Assembly: GCA_019744815.1 (NCBI GenBank)
Contig: JAIEUA010000006.1
Coordinates: 186,001-250,000 of the forward strand
Length of the DNA stretch: 64,000 bases
Direction of reading: 5' to 3'
DNA from: Phycisphaerales bacterium
GTDB lineage: Bacteria > Planctomycetota > Phycisphaerae > Phycisphaerales > UBA1924
Below the pieces are notes generated by a model that saw only the letters and a list, made by a program, of their open reading frames with translations, made no database searches and was not told where the DNA came from. Positions 9,127-16,352 of this stretch are shown piece after piece; within the stretch, counting starts at the first letter, position 1; each line of letters begins with the position of its first letter. The translations under genes and the position numbers were made by a program.

Positions 9127-9230
9127 AGTTATCTGTGGGAACCACCAGAACCCGGCTGAGAGGCCGGGTTTTTCATTTGAATCGTGCGGAGCAATCTGGG
9201 ACAATCGTCGGACTTTTCGAGAGTCGATTG
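9127..9230 (+). repeat. Direct copy of the atpA terminator and promoter segment (original at 6190-6295)
   Basis: From the GTTATCTGTGGGAACCACC run through the hairpin (stem 9149-9156 with 9163-9170, then T's) to the candidate promoter (9177-9205), the two segments are nearly identical. Similarity then fades but can be followed to a shared GTGCGGGAGTCTC (6355-6367 and 9290-9302). Together with the atpA relic just before it, this fills the 318-base gap between the first two large paralogues. Confidence 0.85.
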
Positions 9231-9360
9231 GGGTCGCGGAGACCAAATCGAAGCCCTGTGGAATGATCGAGTCGAGTTTGGTGCCGCGACGTGCGGGAGT
9301 CTCGGCGACCTTTCACGATCGCGGCTCGTTGGTGTTCGCAAAGATTGGGGAGTGCGTGCG

Positions 9361-12093
9361 ATGCGGCAGGTATGTGATCTGATCGATGACAGCCCGACTT
9401 CCGCGATGTCGGGTTTGCGATCCACGTACGCCGCGGCGTGGGTCCTTGCGCTCCTGATGAGCCTCAAGAGCCTGGGTGTTGCCAAAGCCCAGTGCGGCGG
9501 GCGATGGCTGACGAGCCCGGAGCAGGTGCCGCCGGGATTGAACGGCGATGTCTCTGCCCTCGTCGTACTTCCCAATGGCGACATTGTTGGTGGTGAGTTC
9601 ACCGCCACCAGCGGAGGGCTGTCCGTCAATCGGGTCGCACGCTGGAACGGCTCGTTCTGGTCGCCGCTCGGCTCGGGCATGAACGACCGCGTACTCGCGC
9701 TCTGCGTGCTTTCCAACGGCGACATCGTCGCGGGGGGCTGGTTCAATACCGCTGGCGGAAAGACCGTCAGCGGCATTGCCCGATGGAACGGCTCGTCGTG
9801 GGCTCCTTTGGGCTCGGGGATGAATGGCGGCGTCTTTTCGCTCGCATTGCTGCCGAATGGCAACCTCGTTGCGGGCGGCTCGTTCACCGTAGCCGGCGAC
9901 GTTGACGCCAACCGAATTGCGCGTTGGAATGGCTCTTCTTGGGCTGCGTTGGGGTCGGGAGTGAACGGCGACTACTTTCCGAGTGTTGCATGTCTCGCGG
10001 TACTACCCAACGGCAACATAGTCGCTGGGGGACGGTTCAACGCCGCTGGCGGCGTGTCGGCGAGCAACATCGCGCTCTGGAACGGCTCGTCCTGGGCTGG
10101 GCTGGGATCAGGAGTGAACGGCGAGGTCACTGCGCTCGCCGTGCTGCCCGACGGCGACCTTGTTGCGTGCGGAGGCTTTAGCATCGCTGGCGGAGTGTCG
10201 GCATCGCAGATCGCCCAATGGAACGGCTCTTCATGGGCTGCGCTGGGATCGGGGGTGATCAGCGGTATCAAGGCCCTTGCTGTCCTGCCCAACGGGGATC
10301 TGATCGCGGCGGGATTATCCTATTTCTTGTCCCGCTGGAATGGTGCTTCATGGCAACCAGTGGATGCGGGGATGAACGGCTTTGTGTACTCGCTTGCAGT
10401 TTCCCCTACCGGCGACCTCTTCGCAGGCGGCGGCTTCACAAAGGCTGGCGGCGTGCCCGCAAATTACATCGCTCGTTGGAGCGACTCTTCGTGGAAGCCC
10501 CTTGGCCTCGGGATAAGCGTGGACGCCTTAGCATCCGTGTCCGGACTCGCTGCTTTGCCGAACGGAGACCTTGTAGCGGGCGGCAACTTCCGCTCCGCTG
10601 GCGGCGCGGCGGCCGGCAACATCGCCCGTTGGAACGGAACGGCTTGGTCGCCGTTCGCGACCGGTCTGATCGGTTCAATACAGACCGTCGTCGTTCTGCC
10701 CACTGGTGACATCATGGCGGGTGGGAACTTCAACAATTTGGGCGGTGTGCCAGGCACCAGCGCGGTCGCTCGCTGGGACGGATCGTCATGGGTGTCCGTC
10801 GGAGCAGCGACGAGCGGTCGGGTCTATGACTTCGCCGTCCTTCCTAATGGGGACCTCGTAGCCGCTGGCGAATTCACATCCCTCGGCGGCGTCGCGGTGA
10901 ACCGCATCGCTCGCTGGGACGGCTCGTCGTGGTCTCCGCTGAGTTCTGGGATGAACGGGGCCGTCTTCGCCTTGGCGGTTCTGCCGAGCGGCGATCTTGT
11001 CGCTGGCGGGTCCTTCACCACTGCGGGCGGCGTGGCGGCAAGCCGAATAGCACGCTGGAATGGCTCCACATGGAGTCCACTTGGATCGGGGATGGGCGGC
11101 GCAGCAAGTCCGAACGTGCTTGATCTGGCCGTTCTTCCGAACGGCGGGCTTGTCGCCGGAGGCGCATTTACCACCGCTGGCGGCAAGGTGGTCAACCGTA
11201 TCGCCCTCTGGATCAGCTCTTCGTGGTGGACTCTTGGAAGTGGTATGAACGAAACGGTCCTCGCCGTCGCGGGACTTGCAAACGGGGATTTCGTCGCTGG
11301 GGGCAGATTCACCAATGCGGGCGACGTGGCTGCCAACCGCGTCGCCCGTTGGAACGGCGCGAAATGGGTGCGTCTGGGTTCGGGACTCTCTTTGTCCCCG
11401 CCCGACATTACTAGCCCGTTTGTGAGTGCTCTCAGCCAGATGCCGAGCGGTGAAATTGTCGCGGGGGGCGGTTTCCTCGTTTCCGGCGACGTGCACTCGG
11501 GTGATTGGGCCCGCTGGACCGAAACCGGCATCCCTTGGGTCGCAAAGCAGCCGGCCCCACAGTCCGCCATGAGAACGCAAACTGTTTCGCTCACTTCCAC
11601 TTGTGCCTCCGGCTATGACTTCAACGTCCCCGTCTCCTTCCAGTGGAAACGCGAAACCACCCCCGGCGTCTTCATCGACGTCATCAACGGCATCGGCGGC
11701 TCGGGGGGCGTCGGCGGCAGCGGTGCGGGCGGCATCGTCTCAGGCGCGAACGGTTCGGTTCCCTCCCGCACCTCCGATCCAACATTGACACTCACCATCA
11801 CCAACGCCACCCCCGCCGACACCGGGAACTACAAGGTCCTCTTCTGGAACACCTGCGGCGAGGTCGAGTCGGTGGCGGTGAAGGTGCGGGTGAAGGGGCA
11901 CGCCGCGGATATCAATGGCGACGGGCTGGTGGACGACGCGGACTTCGCGGTGTTTGTGCTGCAGTACAACACCATGCTCTGCAACGCCGCGGAGATGGTC
12001 GATGGTTGCTCGGCGGACTTCAACGGCGACGGGCAGGTCGATGACGCCGACTTCAACATCCTCGCCCCGGCGTACAACGTGATGATGTTCTGA
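9361..12093 (+). CDS. Secreted two-propeller protein with Ig-like and dockerin-like ends (array copy 2)
   Basis: Exported surface protein of 910 residues, function unknown. The ATG has GGGGAG (9347-9352) eight bases before it; another in-frame ATG at 9406 would give a shorter signal peptide. Export signal: TYAAAWVLALLMSLKSLGVA, cleavage near KAQC. I count 14 propeller repeats with the regular core LPNGDLVAGGxFTxAGGVxAxxIARWNGSSWxPLGSGMNGxVxAL. The sixth is shortened in its middle. An Ig-like domain follows (SFQWKRETTPGVFIDVINGI), with DNA nearly the same as in copy 1. The dockerin-like cassette lacks its first and last Cys (GHAADING at the front, NVMMF at the end) but keeps the middle pair. 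This variant end is shared only with the pseudogene at 15197-15412. Confidence 0.85.
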   Translation: MRQVCDLIDDSPTSAMSGLRSTYAAAWVLALLMSLKSLGVAKAQCGGRWLTSPEQVPPGLNGDVSALVVLPNGDIVGGEFTATSGGLSVNRVARWNGSFWSPLGSGMNDRVLALCVLSNGDIVAGGWFNTAGGKTVSGIARWNGSSWAPLGSGMNGGVFSLALLPNGNLVAGGSFTVAGDVDANRIARWNGSSWAALGSGVNGDYFPSVACLAVLPNGNIVAGGRFNAAGGVSASNIALWNGSSWAGLGSGVNGEVTALAVLPDGDLVACGGFSIAGGVSASQIAQWNGSSWAALGSGVISGIKALAVLPNGDLIAAGLSYFLSRWNGASWQPVDAGMNGFVYSLAVSPTGDLFAGGGFTKAGGVPANYIARWSDSSWKPLGLGISVDALASVSGLAALPNGDLVAGGNFRSAGGAAAGNIARWNGTAWSPFATGLIGSIQTVVVLPTGDIMAGGNFNNLGGVPGTSAVARWDGSSWVSVGAATSGRVYDFAVLPNGDLVAAGEFTSLGGVAVNRIARWDGSSWSPLSSGMNGAVFALAVLPSGDLVAGGSFTTAGGVAASRIARWNGSTWSPLGSGMGGAASPNVLDLAVLPNGGLVAGGAFTTAGGKVVNRIALWISSSWWTLGSGMNETVLAVAGLANGDFVAGGRFTNAGDVAANRVARWNGAKWVRLGSGLSLSPPDITSPFVSALSQMPSGEIVAGGGFLVSGDVHSGDWARWTETGIPWVAKQPAPQSAMRTQTVSLTSTCASGYDFNVPVSFQWKRETTPGVFIDVINGIGGSGGVGGSGAGGIVSGANGSVPSRTSDPTLTLTITNATPADTGNYKVLFWNTCGEVESVAVKVRVKGHAADINGDGLVDDADFAVFVLQYNTMLCNAAEMVDGCSADFNGDGQVDDADFNILAPAYNVMMF

Positions 12094-12222
12094 AACTCGA
12101 CTCGCCGCGTTGCTCAACCGGCTCGTCGCGTGGATCGAGTTTTCTGGGACCACGACGCGGGCAGGCAGTGACGCCCGGATCTTGATCGGGCCGAGGTTAT
12201 CCCTGGGCAATTCAAGGGCTTG

Positions 12223-12242
12223 GCCGCGATGTGCGGCTTTTT
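12223..12242 (+). terminator. Short terminator after array copy 2
   Basis: GCCGC (12223-12227) pairs with GCGGC (12233-12237) and is followed by five T's. The stem is short but the position, directly before a promoter-like pair at 12245-12273, repeats the layout of the other copies. Confidence 0.55.
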
Positions 12243-12375
12243 CTTTGCATCGTTCGCGTCGATGTGCGAGAATGAGTCGCCAGTGCCAATGGCCGAGGTT
12301 CATGCTTGGCGACTGGTGCGCGAGCCTGACACGGAAGACTGGCGTGCAGGAACACGAAGAAGGGGAAAGGGTCTG

Positions 12376-15099
12376 ATGCGACGGTCCGCGCCCGCAAGGT
12401 CATGTTGGCTATTCGATGCCTGCGTTGTGGCCCTTCGCCCCTTCGCGGCGTGCGTGCTCGTGGCGATCCTCAGCTTGGCGAGTCCGCTCGCGGCGGGCCA
12501 GTGCGCGGGGAGCTGGCTCACCGGCCCCGAGCAGCGCATCCCCGGTATCAACGGCTCGATCTGGGCCTTCCAGCGCATGCCCAACGGCGACATCATCGCC
12601 GGGGGGTTCTTCTCGAGCATCGGCGGCGTCGCCGCCAGCAGCATCGCCCGCTGGGACGGCACCACGTGGTCGCCGCTCAGCGCCGGCGCCAGCAGCATCG
12701 TGTACACCCTCGTTCTCGCGCCCAACGGCGATCTGCTCGCCGGAGGCGACTTCTCGACCATCGGCGGCGTCGCTGCCAACAACATCGCCCGCTGGAACGG
12801 CACCGCGTGGGCCCCGCTGGGCTCGGGCCTGACGGGCCCAAACGCCGATGTTCGCAAAGTCACGGTCCTTCCCAACGGCGACATCATCGCCGCCGGGAGC
12901 TTCACCAGCGCCGGGGGCGTGGCCGCGAACAACATTGCGCGATGGAACGGCACCGCGTGGTCGCCGCTGGGCTCGGGCGTGACGGGCATCTTCCCGACCG
13001 TTCGCGACGTTGCGCGGCTTTCCAACGGCGACCTCATCGTCTCGGGCCGCTTCTCCGCCGCGGGGGGCGCACCCGTGAGCAACATCGCGCGTTGGAACGG
13101 TTCCTCGTGGTCGCCCTTGGGCGCGGGCGTCGACAGCACCGCGAGCAGCATCCTCGTCCTGCCGAGCGGCGACCTCATCGTGGGCGGCGCCTTCGACAAC
13201 GCCGGGGGCGCGCCCGCCGCGGGCGTCGCCCGATGGAATGGTGCAGCCTGGGCGCCCGTGGGCACCGGCCTCGGCGGTTACGTCCGCACCGTCATCCGAC
13301 TCTCGAACGGCGACCTCATCGCCGGGGGCAACTTTGTCATCGCGGGCAATCCGCCTCTCAAGGGCGTCGCGCGATGGAACGGCAGCGCCTGGCTCCCGCT
13401 CGGCTCGGGCCTCAACACCGACGCGACCTCGATCAGCAACTCGGTCGACGCGCTCCTCGAACTGCCGAACAACGAACTCCTCGTCGGCGGCCAGTTCCAA
13501 TCCGCCGGGGACGTCCTGCTCTTCGGCGGCCTCGCGCGATGGAACGCCCCGAGCAACCCCAACGCATGGTCCCCCGTCGGCACCGGAATCGCGGGCACGA
13601 TCGCCGCGCTCACCGTCGTGAAGAACGGCGACCTCGTCGCGGGCGGCGGCTTTCTCACCGGCGGCGGCGGCACGCTCAACTGCATCGCGCGATGGACCGG
13701 CCTCGCCTGGTCGCCCCTGGGCTCGGGCATGGACAACTTCGTCAGAGCCCTCGCGCCCACGCGCGACGGCGGCCTCGTCGCCGGTGGCGCCTTCACCACC
13801 GCGGGCAACGCCCCCGCCAACTTCATCGCGCAGTGGTCGGGCGACGCCTGGGCGCCCTTGGGCTCGGGCATGGACTCATACGTCTACGCCCTCGCCGCGC
13901 TCCCCAACCGCGACATCATCGCGGGCGGCGACTTCACCACCGCGGGCGGCTCGCCCGCCAACCGCGTCGCGCGATGGGACGGCCAGGCCTGGTCGCCGAT
14001 GGACACGGGCATGAACTCCGGCGTCTACGCCTTGGTCGCGCTGCCCTCGGGCGAGATCATCGCCGGTGGCGACTTCACCTCCGCGGGTGGCGCACCGGCC
14101 AATCGCATCGCCCGGTGGACCGGCTCGGCCTGGAAGCCCCTGGGCTCGGGCATGGACGGCCCCGTGTACGCGCTCGCGGTCATGTCGAACGGCGAACTCG
14201 TCGCCGCCGGAGACTTCGTCACCGCCGGGGGCGTCACCGTCAACCGCATCGCGCGCTGGAACGGCGAAGTGTGGTCGCCCCTGGGCTCGGGCATGAACGG
14301 CCCCGTCTACGCGCTGCTCGCGCGGCCCAAGGGCGGGCTGATCGCGACCGGCTACTTTGGCACCGCGGGCGGAAACGTCGTCAACGCCATCGCACGATGG
14401 GACGGCTCGGCGTGGAGCTCGTTCAACGGCGGCTTCAGCGGAAACTCCTTCGGCGGCAGCTTCGCGCTCGCCCAGCTCCCCAGCGGCGAACTGGCCGTCG
14501 GAGGCTCCTTCGACACGATCGGCGGCGTGAAGTCGTGGTACTTCGCACGATGGAACGACGACCCCGCACCCGTCCTCGCCCTCCAGCCCACGCCGAAGTC
14601 CCTCACCCTCGGTCAGAGCCTCACCCTCACCGCCGCCTGCGCGCCCGGATACGACTTCAACGGACCCGTCGCCTTCCAGTGGCAGCGCAACGGAGTGAAC
14701 ATCGCCAACGGCCCCGGCGGCGCATCCCCCGGCGGCGGCACGATCGCGGGTGCCCTCGGGACGCTCGCCGCCTCCCGTTTTTCCACCACGCTCACTCTTT
14801 CCAACGCTCAGGTTTCGGACGCCGGCCTGTACACCGCTGTCTTCACCAACTCCTGCGGCTCAACGGCCAGCCTGCCCGCAAGTGTCGCGGTGATCGCCCC
14901 GTGCCCGAGTGACATCAACGGCGACGGCCTCGTCGATGACGCCGATTTTCAGATCTTCGTCGTCGCATACAACATCCTCGACTGCAACGATCCCGCGATG
15001 CCGCCGGGGTGCAAGTCCGACATCAACCGCGACGGCCTGGTCGATGATCTCGATTTCCAGATCTTCGTGGTTGCGTATGACGTTCTGCTCTGTCCGTAA
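12376..15099 (+). CDS. Secreted two-propeller protein with Ig-like and dockerin-like ends (array copy 3)
   Basis: Exported surface protein of 907 residues, function unknown. The ATG is chosen because it begins a positively charged signal peptide (MRRSAPARSCWLF... then FAACVLVAILSLASPLAAGQC); an A/G-rich AGGGGAAAGGG tract lies just upstream. Fourteen propeller repeats can be counted, all close to the consensus PNGDIIAGGxFTxAGGxxANxIARWNGxAWxPLGSGM, the most regular of the family. A shorter Ig-like domain (VAFQWQRNGVNIANGPGG... LTLSNAQVSDAGLYTAVF) is followed by two EF-hand loops with all four Cys, ending VLLCP. GC content and GC3 look higher than in copies 1 and 2, so this copy is older or has a different history. 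About 120 bases of spacer follow before the pseudogene. Confidence 0.85.
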   Translation: MRRSAPARSCWLFDACVVALRPFAACVLVAILSLASPLAAGQCAGSWLTGPEQRIPGINGSIWAFQRMPNGDIIAGGFFSSIGGVAASSIARWDGTTWSPLSAGASSIVYTLVLAPNGDLLAGGDFSTIGGVAANNIARWNGTAWAPLGSGLTGPNADVRKVTVLPNGDIIAAGSFTSAGGVAANNIARWNGTAWSPLGSGVTGIFPTVRDVARLSNGDLIVSGRFSAAGGAPVSNIARWNGSSWSPLGAGVDSTASSILVLPSGDLIVGGAFDNAGGAPAAGVARWNGAAWAPVGTGLGGYVRTVIRLSNGDLIAGGNFVIAGNPPLKGVARWNGSAWLPLGSGLNTDATSISNSVDALLELPNNELLVGGQFQSAGDVLLFGGLARWNAPSNPNAWSPVGTGIAGTIAALTVVKNGDLVAGGGFLTGGGGTLNCIARWTGLAWSPLGSGMDNFVRALAPTRDGGLVAGGAFTTAGNAPANFIAQWSGDAWAPLGSGMDSYVYALAALPNRDIIAGGDFTTAGGSPANRVARWDGQAWSPMDTGMNSGVYALVALPSGEIIAGGDFTSAGGAPANRIARWTGSAWKPLGSGMDGPVYALAVMSNGELVAAGDFVTAGGVTVNRIARWNGEVWSPLGSGMNGPVYALLARPKGGLIATGYFGTAGGNVVNAIARWDGSAWSSFNGGFSGNSFGGSFALAQLPSGELAVGGSFDTIGGVKSWYFARWNDDPAPVLALQPTPKSLTLGQSLTLTAACAPGYDFNGPVAFQWQRNGVNIANGPGGASPGGGTIAGALGTLAASRFSTTLTLSNAQVSDAGLYTAVFTNSCGSTASLPASVAVIAPCPSDINGDGLVDDADFQIFVVAYNILDCNDPAMPPGCKSDINRDGLVDDLDFQIFVVAYDVLLCP

Positions 15100-15196
15100 C
15101 GGCTCTCGACTTCAAGTCGATCGACACCGCATTGGCAACGTGCTCGCGATCGCCAAGGCCAACCTCTGACCACAGCACGAACGACATGTCGGCATT

Positions 15197-15412
15197 TTTA
15201 TCGCCCGCGGCGAAGGCGCGTTGCTCGCGCTGTGGGTGCTGATGAAAGGCTACGCCGCTGACATCAATGGCGACGCGCTCATGGATGACGACGACTTCAC
15301 ACGCTTCGTGCTCCAGTACAACGCCCCGCTCTGCGCCGACCCCGCCACGCCCGACGCCTGCTCCGCCAGTTACAGCATTCTCGCCCCGGCGTACGACGTG
15401 ATGGTGTTCTGA
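15197..15412 (+). pseudogene. Truncated remnant of a propeller/dockerin gene (C-terminal end only)
   Basis: Reads in frame as the last part of an Ig-like strand and the dockerin cassette: VLMKGYAADINGDALMDDDDF, then LQYNAPLC, and ending LAPAYDVMVF. It aligns without gaps to the end of array copy 2 from about 11842 on, then has a deletion that removes most of the second EF-hand loop (SASYSILAPAY against SADFNGDGQVDDADFNILAPAY). It has the same Cys pattern as copy 2, so it descends from that lineage. There is no signal peptide, start region or ribosome site. Confidence 0.75.
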
Positions 15413-15725
15413 GAAGGTTCGGAGCTGGGGCCGAAGCGGGCACTTGGGCAACGAGTCTGCCGTTTGGTGCTTCCGGGATCGGACGTGTCCGTCGACTTCA
15501 GAAATCACGCCGCGTCCGTCCAGAATCGGACTCGGTTGAGCTCGATTCAAGTGTCCGAAAGACCCAAGGAAAATCATGTGCCTCGCCGGGCGCGCGGGCA
15601 GGGGTTCTCGTTTCTCTGCTCGGGGCGGGGAGGAGGGAGGGCCATCGCCTTCGGTTGTCGCTTCGCCGGAACGGAGCGGCCGATGGCACGCGGCCCTCGT
15701 CGTAGAGTTTGCCCCCATCCCCACC
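15413..15725. other. Intergenic region before the sigma factor gene
   Basis: 313 bases with no convincing gene. No terminator hairpin, clear promoter or Shine-Dalgarno site before the ATG at 15726 was recognised. A purine-rich stretch GGGGCGGGGAGGAGGGAGGG lies near 15623-15642. The sigma factor promoter must lie here. Confidence 0.5.
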
Positions 15726-16352
15726 ATGGACGCCAACGCGACAGAATCTCTTTCCCGATTGCTCGAGCACGTCGACGGCGCGCACAAGGAGCGGCTGACG
15801 CGGATTTTTCCCCTGATCTATGACGACCTCCGCCGCATCGCGCGGCGGTACATGTCGAATCAATCGTCGGATCACACCTTGCAGCCCACGGCGCTCGTGA
15901 ACGAGGCGTTCTTGCGGATCCGTGATCGCCAGACGCCGCTGCAGGGGCAGAGCCATGCGCTGGCGGTGGCGGCGGTGGCGATGCGGTGCATCCTCGTTGA
16001 TCACGCGCGGGCGCGGCTGACTCAGAAGCGCGGCGGGGTGGCGGGCGGAGAGGGCGGAGATGCCGGGCCGCACCGCGAGTTCTCGCTGCGCGTCGAGGAT
16101 GAGCCCGCGTCGGCGTCGCAGCATCGGGACGTGTCGATCCTCGAGCTGGATGACCTGTTGAAGCGGCTCAATGAGTTGGACGCCCGTCGGGCTCGGGTGG
16201 TCGAGCTGCGGTTCTTTGGCGGCATGACGAACGACGAAGTGGCCGCGGCTTTGGGGATGGCGCGTTCCACGGTCGCGGAGGATTGGTCGGTGGCGCGGGC
16301 GTGGCTGCGGGTGCAGCTGGGAGCGACGTCGAAGTTGGGAGAGCGGGCATGA
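15726..16352 (+). CDS. ECF-type sigma factor (TIGR02999-like)
   Basis: RNA polymerase sigma factor of 208 residues with region 2 (LTRIFPLIYDDLRRIARRYM, then HTLQPTALVNEAFLRI) and region 4 (LNELDARRARVVELRFFGGM, then NDEVAAALGMARSTVAEDW with the helix-turn-helix). The HTLQPTALVNEAYLRL-like motif and the RHILVDHARAR-like motif (here MRCILVDHARARLTQKRGG) are typical of the TIGR02999 group common in planctomycetes and acidobacteria. An upstream extension of 50 residues is poor in protein character, so the ATG at 15726 is preferred. The stop overlaps the kinase start (ATGA), so the two are translationally coupled. The inferred role is output of a phosphorylation-controlled transcription switch. 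Target genes are unknown; the flanking surface-protein genes are obvious candidates. Confidence 0.9.
   Translation: MDANATESLSRLLEHVDGAHKERLTRIFPLIYDDLRRIARRYMSNQSSDHTLQPTALVNEAFLRIRDRQTPLQGQSHALAVAAVAMRCILVDHARARLTQKRGGVAGGEGGDAGPHREFSLRVEDEPASASQHRDVSILELDDLLKRLNELDARRARVVELRFFGGMTNDEVAAALGMARSTVAEDWSVARAWLRVQLGATSKLGERA

Noticed and set aside
12402-14912. 836-codon Arg/Pro/His-rich frame inside the third propeller gene
   Set aside because: Out-of-frame reading of a repetitive GC-rich gene; it is periodic only because the real gene is.
15221-15412. A separate 63-residue calcium-binding protein
   Set aside because: It lacks a signal peptide, ribosome site and half of the second loop, and aligns to the end of a neighbour, so it is a pseudogene.
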